From contig NZ_JAHQYI010000001.1 in assembly GCF_019061125.1 (NCBI RefSeq), positions 1,984,001-2,048,000 of the forward strand: a stretch of 64,000 nt of DNA, written 5' to 3'. The DNA is from Microbacterium sp. NC79. Lineage in GTDB: Bacteria; Actinomycetota; Actinomycetes; Actinomycetales; Microbacteriaceae. Within the stretch, counting starts at the first letter, position 1. Each line of letters opens with the position of its first letter. Both the position numbers and the translations under genes were made by a program. A model generated the notes under the pieces. That model was not told where the DNA came from and made no database searches. It saw only the letters and a list, made by a program, of their open reading frames with translations. Positions 1 through 7,522 of the stretch are shown here, in pieces.

Positions 1-663
1 AACTTCGAGGAGGTTCTCCAGGTCGTGCAGCGCGAGCACGAGCATGCCCAGCATGCCGTCCGTGCCGTTGATGAGGGCGAGCCCCTCTTTCTCCCGCAGC
101 TCAAGCGGCGCAATGCCCGCGGCATTCAGGGCTTCGGCAGCCGGAACCTGCACGCCGGCAACACGTACGTCACCTTCGCCCATCGCGGCGAGCGCGATGT
201 GCGAGAGCGGGGCGAGGTCTCCAGAGCACCCGAGTGAACCGTACTCCCGCACGATCGGGGTGATGCCAGCGTTCAGCATGGCCGCGTACGTCTCAACGAC
301 GATGGGGCGCACACCCGTGCGGCCAGATACCAGGGTGCGCAGTCGCAACAGGTGCAGCGCCCGCACCACTTCCGTCTCGACTTCAGCCCCGGTTCCGGCG
401 GCGTGCGAGCGGATCAGGCTGGCCTGCAACTGGGCGCGGCGGTCGGGAGAAATGAAGGTCGTGGCAAGCGCACCGAACCCGGTCGAGACACCGTAGTGCG
501 GCACCGCATCGTCGGCGAGGGCCTCGATGCGAGCGCGCGACTCGGCGACGCCGGCGAGGGCGTCAGGGTCGATCGTGACCGGTGCGCCGTGGCGCGCGAC
601 GGCGACGACCTCCGCAGGGGTGAGAGGAAGACGGCCGACGGTCACGGTCTGGAGAGCACTCAT
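1..663 (-). CDS. hutH: Histidine ammonia-lyase, N-terminal part (cut by window edge)
   Basis: Catalyses the first step of histidine breakdown, L-histidine to urocanate and ammonia, in the cytosol. Only the first 221 codons are in the window; the family is about 510 residues, so the C-terminal half lies before position 1. The start is the ATG at 663. The motifs GVSTGFGALA and EYGSLGCSGDLAPLSH (about residues 139-154) are clear. The latter carries the tripeptide that cyclises to the MIO cofactor, here Cys146-Ser-Gly instead of Ala-Ser-Gly. The family signature tolerates this, and I recall it as common in actinobacterial HutH. The gene is divergent from an IclR-type regulator 52 bp away that probably controls it. 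Other aromatic ammonia-lyases share the fold, but GLINGTDG-like features and the neighbour favour HutH. Confidence 0.93.
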   Translation of the reverse strand, partial: MSALQTVTVGRLPLTPAEVVAVARHGAPVTIDPDALAGVAESRARIEALADDAVPHYGVSTGFGALATTFISPDRRAQLQASLIRSHAAGTGAEVETEVVRALHLLRLRTLVSGRTGVRPIVVETYAAMLNAGITPIVREYGSLGCSGDLAPLSHIALAAMGEGDVRVAGVQVPAAEALNAAGIAPLELREKEGLALINGTDGMLGMLVLALHDLENLLEV

Positions 664-715
664 AGTCTGATTTCACACCGAAGCTGCGCCCGGAAACAGG
701 GGTTCATGCCACAAT

Positions 716-1486
716 GTGTCTGATATGTCAGACACTCCAGCGCGCATTGTTCCGGCCGCAGATCAGACGCTGCGGATCCTCACGCTGATGTCGCGCGCCC
801 GTGGGCCGCTGGCGGCGAGCGTGATTGCGAAGACCCTGACGATCCCCCGTTCGACCGTTTATCAGCTGCTTGACACCCTGCAGCTCAACGGATTCGTCGT
901 ACATGTGCCCGAATCACGCACGTGGGGGCTCGGAACCGCGGCGTTTGAACTCGCAGGCGGTTTCGCCAGGCAAGAGCCGTTGGCACGCCTCGGGAGGCCG
1001 CTCCTCGCGACCCTCACCGACCGCATCGGCGAGTCCACTCACGTTGCCGTGATGAGTGGCCGCGATGTCGTTTACATCGTCGAAGAGCGTGCCGCGCGCC
1101 GCCCCGCTCTCGTCACGGATGTGGGCGTGCGCTTGCCCGCGCACCTCACTGCGACTGGCCGCGCGATGCTGGCTGCGCTGCCCGCCGAGCAGGTGCGCGC
1201 GCTGTATCCGGATGCATCGGCCTTCGCCGACCGCACCGGCCGCGGGCCACGCTCACTCTCCGAGCTTCGTGCCCTGCTACGCGAAACGCGCGCCGCCGGC
1301 ATCGCCACGGAAGACGGCGAAGTCACCTCTGGCATGCGCTCGGTTGCGGTGGCGGTGCGCGATCACACCGGCTGGCCGGTCGCCGCGGTCGCCGCCACAT
1401 GGAGTGATCACACGTCGGCCGACGACGTCGCCATCATCGCCGCCGTCACCGACGCAGCCGCCACCCTCGCAACCCGACTGCGGTAG
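716..1486 (+). CDS. IclR-family transcriptional regulator, HutR-like
   Basis: DNA-binding regulator of 256 residues, the usual IclR size. The N-terminal winged helix-turn-helix spans about residues 15-65 (LRILTLMSRARGPLAASVIA then a recognition segment with PRSTVYQLLDTL). The C-terminal part is the IclR effector-binding domain (GRDVVYIVEERAARRP near 118). It is divergent from hutH, and a perfect palindrome matching the HutR consensus covers its start, so I infer a histidine-utilisation regulator. The start may be GTG 716 or ATG 725; neither has a good ribosome binding site. The effector is unknown from sequence. Confidence 0.85.
   Translation: MSDMSDTPARIVPAADQTLRILTLMSRARGPLAASVIAKTLTIPRSTVYQLLDTLQLNGFVVHVPESRTWGLGTAAFELAGGFARQEPLARLGRPLLATLTDRIGESTHVAVMSGRDVVYIVEERAARRPALVTDVGVRLPAHLTATGRAMLAALPAEQVRALYPDASAFADRTGRGPRSLSELRALLRETRAAGIATEDGEVTSGMRSVAVAVRDHTGWPVAAVAATWSDHTSADDVAIIAAVTDAAATLATRLR
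717..734. promoter_or_regulatory. Inverted-repeat operator overlapping the regulator start
   Basis: TGTCTGA-TATG-TCAGACA is a perfect 7-bp inverted repeat with a 4-bp spacer. It covers both candidate start codons (GTG 716, ATG 725) of the IclR-type gene. Its inner 14 bases match the HutR (IclR-family) site of Corynebacterium resistens, TCTGwwATwCCAGA as I recall it, at 12 of 14 positions. A half-like copy, AGTCTGA, sits at the hutH start (664-670). The role is inferred: autoregulation and control of the divergent hutH. Confidence 0.6.
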
Positions 1487-1527
1487 CTGGTTCCGCGCCT
1501 CCAGCGCCCCGGGTTGCGCGTCGCGAC

Positions 1528-1595
1528 AGAAGGAAAAAGACGCGGGAGAAGGAAAAACTCGGCCTCGTTTCCTTCTGCCGCAAACATTTCCTTCT
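1528..1595. repeat. Four AGAAGGAAA elements, two in each orientation
   Basis: In the 149-bp gap between the convergent IclR and YbaK genes, AGAAGGAAA occurs at 1528-1536 and 1547-1555 and its complement TTTCCTTCT at 1568-1576 and 1587-1595. The arms could fold as nested hairpins. A bidirectional transcription end is the simplest reading, but the arms are A/G rich and not a canonical terminator. Confidence 0.5.
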
Positions 1596-1635
1596 GCCAG
1601 AACACCGAAGGTGCGGCAAACCCAGCGCAGTGCCG

Positions 1636-2109
1636 TCAGTTCACGGCGAGAACGGAACCACGGGTGAGGCGCACGAGGTCATCAAACGTGAGCGGAAAAA
1701 CCGTATGCGCGGTGCCGCCTGCCGCCCACAGCTCAGCGAACTGCGCGAGGGTCTCATCGATGACCGTTTCAATCGGCGCGGGGTGACCCACCGGCGCCAC
1801 TCCCCCGATCACCTGACCGGTCGCCGCGACGACCTGATCTGGCTTGGCGCGCACAATGCGTTCTTTGCCCAGCCGCTCCGCAAGAAGCGCGGTGTCGACG
1901 CGGTGCGCGCCACTCGTCATGACGAGCAGCGGCTCATCGTCGGCCATGAACACCAGACTGTTCGCGATGGCGCCCACCTCGGTGCCGAGCGCCGCCGCCG
2001 CGAGCGCTGCCGTCGCAGCCGAATCAGGCAAGGTGATGATCGTTCCTGGTACACCAGCATTACGAAGGGCATCCGCAACGCGATGGCTGCGCGCGGTGAG
2101 GTCGGTCAT
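1636..2109 (-). CDS. YbaK/EbsC-family aminoacyl-tRNA deacylase
   Basis: A 157-residue single-domain protein of the YbaK/ProX fold, the usual size. Family members hydrolyse mischarged tRNAs such as Cys-tRNA(Pro) in the cytosol. The pattern ANSLVFMADDEPLLVMTSGAHRVD in two parts (NSLVF and LVMTSGAHRVD) and GGVAPVGH-PAPI near residue 105 are typical, including the conserved lysine-poor actinobacterial version and the G-x-V-x-P-x-G-H loop. The ATG at 2109 starts a normal N-terminus (TARSHRVADALRNAGV). It is convergent with the IclR gene. Substrate specificity cannot be read from sequence. Confidence 0.85.
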   Translation of the reverse strand: MTDLTARSHRVADALRNAGVPGTIITLPDSAATAALAAAALGTEVGAIANSLVFMADDEPLLVMTSGAHRVDTALLAERLGKERIVRAKPDQVVAATGQVIGGVAPVGHPAPIETVIDETLAQFAELWAAGGTAHTVFPLTFDDLVRLTRGSVLAVN

Positions 2110-2210
2110 GTCAGCCCTTCAGAAGTAATCGGCGGTGAAGTCTCGGGCCGCCAAGGCGCGGAGTTGGTGACACCACTGTAAGACATGACCGACCGGCCCT
2201 CACCCCTGGT

Positions 2211-2837
2211 CTAGACGATCTGTAGCGTCGTCACGCACGTTGGGTCATCGGCACCCGTCGCAATCGGCGCGGTCACCGTCTGCTCCCCCGCAACGATGGT
2301 GATGGTTCCGCTGATATCGCGCGGCAACCAGAGCCCGACAAAACCGTTGTCGTTCGTCGTGTAGGTGCCCGCGGCAATCTCCGCGCCGTCATCACCGACG
2401 ATGGTGATCTCCAGGTCTTCGTTGGCGAGTTCGCCGAGGCAGGTCGTGAGGCTGTGGAAGAAGCAGTCGTGTGTCTGGGCCGCATAAGGCGCGATTGAGA
2501 CGTAGAACATGTCATCAGGCAGAGACAGCGTGGTCTGGTTGTTCTCGTCGTCCATGAGCACCAGCTCATCGGGGCGCACCGATGCCATCAGGTTGGTCGG
2601 GCGCTCGGCCACCGGCATCGCTTCGAGGGTGTCGATGACCGCGGTGGCATCGAGACCGGCGAGGCCGTGTCGCTCGAGGAACACGTCGGCAGCCTCCGTC
2701 ACGGGTGTCTCCTGCACGTGCGGGGCGGAACCGGTGGTTTCGTCCGGCACGTCGTTTGCGGGGGCACACGCCGCCAGCGTTGTCGCCGTCACAAACGCGA
2801 CAGTAGCGGTCAGCAGAAGACGAGAGACACGACGCAT
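2211..2837 (-). CDS. Predicted lipoprotein of unknown function
   Basis: A 208-residue secreted protein with a classical lipoprotein signal peptide: MRRVSRLL, a hydrophobic core and the lipobox TLAAC with the lipidated Cys at residue 24. After a Thr/Glu-rich linker, the mature part has two or three Cys residues (HDCFFHSLTTCLGE and a C-terminal DDPTCVTTL) and a strand-rich C-terminal half that could form a small beta-sandwich. I do not recognise a named domain. It is transcribed away from the LLM gene and is probably monocistronic. Function unknown; cell-envelope location is well supported. Confidence 0.8.
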   Translation of the reverse strand: MRRVSRLLLTATVAFVTATTLAACAPANDVPDETTGSAPHVQETPVTEAADVFLERHGLAGLDATAVIDTLEAMPVAERPTNLMASVRPDELVLMDDENNQTTLSLPDDMFYVSIAPYAAQTHDCFFHSLTTCLGELANEDLEITIVGDDGAEIAAGTYTTNDNGFVGLWLPRDISGTITIVAGEQTVTAPIATGADDPTCVTTLQIV

Positions 2838-2855
2838 GTTCTCATCCTAGAGATA

Positions 2856-2880
2856 CCTCCCCCGGGTATTACCTGGGAGG
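2856..2880 (-). terminator. Possible terminator of the LLM gene
   Basis: CCTCCC and GGGAGG flank an inner GGT/ACC pair just downstream of the LLM oxidoreductase stop. The hairpin is GC-rich but no T-run follows, so it may only be an intergenic stem. Confidence 0.35.
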
Positions 2881-2885
2881 CGGGG

Positions 2886-3872
2886 TTAGCTCAGTTCTCG
2901 CATCACGGTTCGCTCGAACAGCTCAACGCCGGAGCGGTCGTACGCCATTTCGGGGAAGTAGTGGATCGCGTAACCCAGGCCGTGCTGTTGGCGCTCCGCG
3001 AGGCGCTCGGCGACCTGCTCCGGGGTTCCGTAGCCCAGCGATGATTCGTAATCAGAGCGGATCTTGGCGGCACGGGCATCGCCAACGTGCGGCGTGAGCC
3101 GCGCGATCACGGCGTCGAGACGGTCGGCGACTTCGGCTTCGGTCTCACCGATGATCGTGTTGAAGTTTGACGAGCGGGTGATCTGCTCGAACGGTCGCCC
3201 CGCGTTGATGCAGTGCTGGCGAAGCACTTCACTCTTGTGGTCGAACTCTTCCAGGGCGCCGGCGAAGTTGGTGTACTGCGCCGCCTTCGCTGCGATCTTC
3301 AGGGTGACCTTTTCACCACCGCCGGCAATCCACAGCGGAATGCCGCCCGGCTGCAGCGGACGCGGTTCCACAATCGCACCGTCGACCTGGAAGTACTTAC
3401 CGTTCAGTGTCGCCACACCCCGGCTCCATGCCTGGCGCATGATCTCGACGCCCTCGCGCAGCATGCCGAGGCGTTGCGGAATCTCCGGGAATCCATAGCC
3501 GTACGCGCGCCATTCGTGCTCGTACCAGCCACCACCGATTCCCATTTCGGTGCGTCCGCCCGAAATGATGTCGACGGTCGACGCGACCTTTGCGAGATAC
3601 GCGGGGTTGCGGTACCCCATGCACGTGCACATTTGCCCGAGGCGGATGCGGCTCGTTGAGGCGGCAAATGCGCTCATCAGCGTCCATGCCTCGTGCGTCG
3701 CCTCGTGGCTGTGCACGGGTGTGGTGTGGAAGTGGTCGTACACCCAGAGTGACTCCCATGCGCCGCTGTCGAGGTGTGCGGCAATGTCACTCATCGCCCG
3801 CCACTGCTCGGCGGGCTCGATGCCCACCAGATCGAATCGCCAACCCTGGGGAACAAACGCACCAAATCGCAT
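2886..3872 (-). CDS. LLM-class flavin/F420-dependent oxidoreductase
   Basis: A 328-residue luciferase-like monooxygenase superfamily protein, a TIM barrel that uses F420 or FMN; actinobacterial members are mostly F420-dependent. Landmarks are the start MRFGAFVPQGWRFDL, the YDHFHT and LGQMCTCMGYRNPAYLAKVA regions, and GGGWYEHEWRAYGY near residue 115, typical of the F420 group. The ATG at 3872 is chosen because upstream in-frame residues are Arg/Pro rich and unlike the family. Substrate unknown. It is followed by a possible terminator and a separate lipoprotein gene. Confidence 0.85.
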   Translation of the reverse strand: MRFGAFVPQGWRFDLVGIEPAEQWRAMSDIAAHLDSGAWESLWVYDHFHTTPVHSHEATHEAWTLMSAFAASTSRIRLGQMCTCMGYRNPAYLAKVASTVDIISGGRTEMGIGGGWYEHEWRAYGYGFPEIPQRLGMLREGVEIMRQAWSRGVATLNGKYFQVDGAIVEPRPLQPGGIPLWIAGGGEKVTLKIAAKAAQYTNFAGALEEFDHKSEVLRQHCINAGRPFEQITRSSNFNTIIGETEAEVADRLDAVIARLTPHVGDARAAKIRSDYESSLGYGTPEQVAERLAERQQHGLGYAIHYFPEMAYDRSGVELFERTVMRELS

Positions 3873-4080
3873 GCCGCCTACGCTACCGCTCTCCTGCACT
3901 CTGAGGAAGGAACGCCGCCGCAGAGCGCAGGGACGCGGCGGCCCATCACGCGCGTTCACTGACGAACGCCGAACCTCGCGCTGATCCCCCAGGGGCTAGC
4001 CTTCGCTACGCTCCCTGTGGGAGGCTACCGTCAACGCTGGGGTGGCGACTGCGCCGCCAGATATGTCTCAGGGGGTCATT

Positions 4081-4731
4081 ATGCAACGACGCCAACCAAT
4101 GGATTCTCGCGGTCGTTGGGTGCTCGGAGGGATTCTTCTTGCCGTCGCCGCTATGGTGTCGGCTTCCGCGCCGTACGTGCAACAGTTCTCTTCGGTTCCG
4201 TTCTACGATTTCATCGGGAACGTCCTGCTGCTTGCCGCACTATTCCTGTTCGTGGTTGATGCGGGCTCGGTTGGCGCCATGCTTTCTGACCGCCGGACAG
4301 CCTGGACAGGCACAATAATCGTCGCCGTTGCGATGATTGGGTCAGAAGTGCTTCGGCTCTTCCCCGTTGCTCCCGGAGATTTCCTCATTCCATCGGCGTT
4401 AACGGTGCTGCGTGGGGCCGCACTCGTGGGCCTCGGCGCACTCGCGTGGGCGGTTGCCCGCTCGCCGCGCATATCTCGTCGGTTCCGCTCCGTCATCGTC
4501 GTTGCGGCGATCGCGATAATCGGGAGCAACGTCATCCAGTCCGTGACGCTGGCGTCTCCGGGTATTCCTCCCGAGCTCATCCACCCCATTATCTGGAGCC
4601 TCACCCTCACCGTGTGGATGACGCACGTGTTTGGCATGCTCGCGATCAGCCTCGCGGCGATTCTCGCCGCGCATCACCCCGTTGCCGAAGCGCATGACGC
4701 TTCGAGCGAGTCGGCCTCGCTCACGGGATAG
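4081..4731 (+). CDS. Six-helix integral membrane protein, function unknown
   Basis: A 216-residue protein with about six membrane segments (roughly residues 13-31, 43-67, 76-91, 103-124, 134-150 and 167-195) and a short polar C-terminal tail. No enzymatic motif is visible and I do not recognise the family. The ATG at 4081 is preferred over upstream starts because AGGGGG lies five bases before it. The next gene on the same strand begins 77 bp downstream, after a perfect palindrome, so co-transcription is uncertain. Confidence 0.75.
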   Translation: MQRRQPMDSRGRWVLGGILLAVAAMVSASAPYVQQFSSVPFYDFIGNVLLLAALFLFVVDAGSVGAMLSDRRTAWTGTIIVAVAMIGSEVLRLFPVAPGDFLIPSALTVLRGAALVGLGALAWAVARSPRISRRFRSVIVVAAIAIIGSNVIQSVTLASPGIPPELIHPIIWSLTLTVWMTHVFGMLAISLAAILAAHHPVAEAHDASSESASLTG

Positions 4732-4771
4732 GGGTATTGCCCGCATGCGAGACGTGGTAAGAATTCGTCAG

Positions 4772-4789
4772 CGGAACCACGTGGTTCCG
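4772..4789. repeat. Perfect 18-bp palindrome CGGAACCAC/GTGGTTCCG
   Basis: CGGAACCAC is followed directly by its reverse complement, in the 77-bp gap before the DUF4287 gene and 7 bp ahead of its AAGGAG ribosome binding site. It contains the octamer GGAACCAC that recurs through the window. It could be a protein-binding site or an RNA hairpin in the leader. Confidence 0.7.
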
Positions 4790-4808
4790 TTTGCGCGAAG
4801 GAGCACAC

Positions 4809-5102
4809 ATGTCGTTTCAGGCTTACCTCGACGCCGTCGAGACCAAGACGGGGCTCACGCCACGACAGCTCATTGCCCTCGCCACTGAGCGCGGCTTCGG
4901 CCCCGGCGCCAAGGCGGCACCCATCCTGGCGTGGCTCGCAGAAGACTATGGCATCGGTCGCGGTCACGGTATGGCGATCGTGCACGTGATCACGAAGGGT
5001 CCGCAGATCAGCGCCAAACACGTTGCCAGCGGCGGCACGCACTCCGACGCGTCCGACACCCTGTGGTTGGACGGCCAAGCAACCGATCCGACCCGCGTCT
5101 GA
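4809..5102 (+). CDS. DUF4287-family small protein
   Basis: A 97-residue cytosolic protein matching the DUF4287 type: a helical start (FQAYLDAVETKTGLTPRQL), then LATERGFGPGAKAAPILAWL and a GRGHGMAIVHVI segment. This family is often stand-alone or fused to DUF5655; biochemical function is unknown. The ATG at 4809 is fixed by AAGGAG six bases upstream. It is followed after 12 bp by the DUF1304 gene, so the two are likely co-transcribed. Confidence 0.8.
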   Translation: MSFQAYLDAVETKTGLTPRQLIALATERGFGPGAKAAPILAWLAEDYGIGRGHGMAIVHVITKGPQISAKHVASGGTHSDASDTLWLDGQATDPTRV

Positions 5103-5114
5103 GGGGTCGTCACC

Positions 5115-5507
5115 ATGTGGCTGATCGTCGGTCTTGTCCTTGCCGGGCTCGCTGCCCTGTTGCACGTCTACATCTTCTATCTGGAGTCGATCGCGTGGAC
5201 GGGGAAGGCGGCGCGCGCGACATTCGGAACCACGCAAGAGCAAGCAGAGACGATGAAGCCAATGGCCTTTAACCAGGGCTTCTACAATCTGTTTCTGTCA
5301 ATCGCGGTGTTGGCAGGCATCGCTTTCTTCGCGACCGGGCACACCACCATTGGCGCAACGCTGGTGTTGACGGGCGCCGGCTCCATGGCGGCCGCAGCGC
5401 TTGTGCTGTTTGCGTCAAGCCCCCGCAACCGCGGCGCCGCGCTCAAGCAGGGCGTGGTTCCGTTGCTCAGCGTTGTGGCGATGGCCATCGGCCTCGCGGT
5501 GCATTAG
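5115..5507 (+). CDS. DUF1304-family four-helix membrane protein
   Basis: A 130-residue integral membrane protein with four predicted helices. The N-terminal helix with HVYIFYLESIAW, then MKPMAFNQGFYNLFLS, are the recognisable DUF1304 features. The family is widespread and uncharacterised. It starts 12 bp after the DUF4287 stop, suggesting one transcript. The C-terminal helix ends at the stop with no cytosolic tail. Confidence 0.88.
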   Translation: MWLIVGLVLAGLAALLHVYIFYLESIAWTGKAARATFGTTQEQAETMKPMAFNQGFYNLFLSIAVLAGIAFFATGHTTIGATLVLTGAGSMAAAALVLFASSPRNRGAALKQGVVPLLSVVAMAIGLAVH

Positions 5508-5543
5508 GGGTCACGCGCCCGGAGTAAGACTCATCACATTGGG

Positions 5544-5616
5544 TGGACCTGAGGGGAATCGAACCCCTGACCTCCTCGATGCGAACGAGGCGCGCTACCA
5601 ACTGCGCTACAGGCCC
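5544..5616 (-). tRNA. tRNA-Ala (CGC)
   Basis: A complete 73-nt cloverleaf on the minus strand. The 7-bp acceptor stem (GGGCCTG with CAGGTCC, one G-U pair), the D-arm with AGCGCAGTTGGTAGCGC, the anticodon stem CCTCG/CGAGG around TTCGCAT and a GTTCGAT T-loop are all visible. The anticodon CGC reads GCG. The 3' CCA is not encoded. Confidence 0.96.
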
Positions 5617-5712
5617 AGAATGCAACCACCATACACCCGCGTGTGACCCCTAGCGCCACCAGCTGATCAACGACACAAGCACCACAGCCAGGGGTGCGGG
5701 GCGTGAGTTCGG

Positions 5713-6732
5713 TTAGCTGGCGGCGCGGCTAGCGAGAAGCTGACGCACGTGCGCTTCGATCGCCGCGTCATCCATGGCGGGCTTCGCCGCCGCAGGACGG
5801 GCCGTCTCGATACGAACCGGTGCGTGCTCCGCCGCCTTCTGACGGGCGGCTTCTTCGATTGCCGCGCGGCGCAGTGCTTCGCGCGCATCCTTCGCGTCGA
5901 GAGCGATGGCCGCGCGCGATCCGGCAACGGTCGTCAACGGCTGCGGTAGCGAACGCGGCGTCCACTTGGGTGCCGGCTCGTCATGCAGAATCGACACGCG
6001 CTTGCGTGGTGCTTCGACCACGAGCGGAACCACGACGGCGGGTGTAGCGCGGCGTGCAACACGCGACATGCGCTGCAGTACGGCAACCCCGAGCACTCCG
6101 GCAAGAATGCCAACGACGGCAAGAAGCACCTGTGTCGACACCACACCCCAGATCGCTCCGGCAAGTCCGAGCACCGTGATGCCGAGTGCGATCAATCGCA
6201 CCGTTCGGCGTGCGTGTGCGTGACGGGCGGCCACGGCGGCTGGCGCATTGCGGGCAGCGTGCAATTCGGCACGAAGACGCTGATGCTCAGCCGCAGCGGC
6301 AGCAGAGGCACGAGCGCGTTCAGCTTGAACCCGAACTTTCGCGAGTTCGCGGTACGCGACCTCATCGGCACGGCGCTGATCGCGAGCCGCGAGGGCATCA
6401 TTACGCAGACGTTCTTTTTCAAATTCTGCTTCTTCGCGAACCCGTTCGGCCTCAGCGCGAGCGGCGGCTTCTTCCAGCTCACGACGCTGCTGTTCGGCCT
6501 GTCGCGCCAGCTTCGTCTGGCGCCTGGCGGCACGCGTCTGCAGATCGACGCGAAGTTCTTCTGGCTGGTCACTTGTCTCAGCGAGAATTCGGAGCGCCTG
6601 ACTCATCCGCACAGCGTTACGCTCCGTCGCGTTGTACTGATGGCGTGAGTACCAGGTGGGCAGGAGGTACACCAGCCACAGCCCCGCCGCAATCAAAACG
6701 ACGACGCCTCCCCCGAGAACTTGACCCTCCAT
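5713..6732 (-). CDS. Membrane protein with long charged coiled coil
   Basis: A 339-residue protein. A membrane helix lies at about residues 7-25 (VVVLIAAGLWLVYLLP), followed by YSRHQYNATERNAVRMSQALR. A highly charged Ala/Glu/Arg coiled coil runs from about 73 to 163, then two adjacent membrane helices (about 179-219), then an Ala-rich cytosolic tail ending in a repeat-like segment of short helices. The family is common in Microbacteriaceae to my knowledge but has no assigned role. The start at 6732 (MEGQVLGGG) puts the helix at the true N-terminus. An envelope-scaffold or division-linked role is only a guess. Confidence 0.75.
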   Translation of the reverse strand: MEGQVLGGGVVVLIAAGLWLVYLLPTWYSRHQYNATERNAVRMSQALRILAETSDQPEELRVDLQTRAARRQTKLARQAEQQRRELEEAAARAEAERVREEAEFEKERLRNDALAARDQRRADEVAYRELAKVRVQAERARASAAAAAEHQRLRAELHAARNAPAAVAARHAHARRTVRLIALGITVLGLAGAIWGVVSTQVLLAVVGILAGVLGVAVLQRMSRVARRATPAVVVPLVVEAPRKRVSILHDEPAPKWTPRSLPQPLTTVAGSRAAIALDAKDAREALRRAAIEEAARQKAAEHAPVRIETARPAAAKPAMDDAAIEAHVRQLLASRAAS

Positions 6733-6862
6733 GCGCACAACGGTATGCGAAACCGCACCATATTCCCGAATGAAACACGCCAAAACCTAAAGGTTCAAGC
6801 TCAGATTCAACCTCATCCGCGCACAAACCCGCTTTTTCCGCCAATTTGGGCACCGATCTCGA

Positions 6863-6913
6863 GGTTCCGACCCCTGGTTCCGACCCCCAGGTTCCGCCTC
6901 CGGCTACGGAACC
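6863..6913. repeat. Cluster of GGTTCCG repeats with inverted partner
   Basis: GGTTCC occurs at 6863-6868, 6876-6881 and 6890-6895, the first two each followed by GACCCC, and GGAACC at 6908-6913. GGTTCCG (6890-6896) and CGGAACC (6907-6913) form a 7-bp hairpin that overlaps the stop codon of the GNAT gene. The rest of this 171-bp gap shows no gene. Confidence 0.6.
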
Positions 6914-7515
6914 ACGGCTGCGGCTGACTCGGGCGCACGGCCAGCAAGCCAACGGTGCAAGATGCCCTCGGGCACTTCACCAGCGGTGAGGGCGAAGGCG
7001 TAGTGGTCACGCCAGCCGCCGTCGATGTGGATGTAGTTCTTGCGGGTGCCTTCGTACCGAAAGCCCAGCTTTTGCACAACGCGCAGGCTCGGCTTGTTCT
7101 CCGGGCGGATACAGATTTCCATCCGGTGCAGGCGTAGCTGCTGGAAGGCAATATCGGTCGCCATCGCGACGCAGGTTGGTGTCACACCTTTACCAGCGAA
7201 ACGCTGTGACACCCAGTAGCCGATCGTGGCTGAAGATAGCGAGCCACGGGCGACACCCCAAATGTTGAGCTGTCCGGCGATTTCGCCGTTGTATTCCATC
7301 ACGAAGGGTACGCCGTTGCCCTCGCGATACTGCTGCAGCAGACGCCGAACGCCCGAACGCATGTCAATCGATGCTTCCATGCCGGGGATCGTGGCTTCCC
7401 AGGGGGAAAGCCACGCCCTATTGGTCATGAGCTCGTGTTGTAGCGCTCGGGCGTCCTTGGGTTTGACAAGGCGGAGCGTGATCGGCCCATAGTGGCTCGT
7501 GATCTGGGGCTCCAC
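6904..7515 (-). CDS. GNAT-family N-acetyltransferase, RimJ-like
   Basis: A 203-residue acetyl-CoA-dependent N-acetyltransferase of the RimJ/RimL group. The fold is visible as ITLRLVKPKDARAL, WLSPWEATIPG, the acetyl-CoA loop region GYWVSQRFAGKGV (Q/R-x-x-G-x-G/A type) and ENKPSLRVVQKLGFRYEG near residue 150, which is diagnostic for the group. The GTG at 7515 gives a clean N-terminus and starts 7 bp after the galU stop; an upstream in-frame start would overlap galU deeply. Likely co-transcribed with galU. Whether it acetylates a ribosomal protein or another amine is unknown. Confidence 0.85.
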   Translation of the reverse strand: MEPQITSHYGPITLRLVKPKDARALQHELMTNRAWLSPWEATIPGMEASIDMRSGVRRLLQQYREGNGVPFVMEYNGEIAGQLNIWGVARGSLSSATIGYWVSQRFAGKGVTPTCVAMATDIAFQQLRLHRMEICIRPENKPSLRVVQKLGFRYEGTRKNYIHIDGGWRDHYAFALTAGEVPEGILHRWLAGRAPESAAAVVP

Positions 7516-7522
7516 CGTTGGC

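Noticed and set aside
5401..5646. Open frame on + ending in GNRTPDLLDANEARYQL
   Set aside because: It is the well-known false translation of the tRNA-Ala complement running out of the DUF1304 gene; the tRNA explains the sequence.
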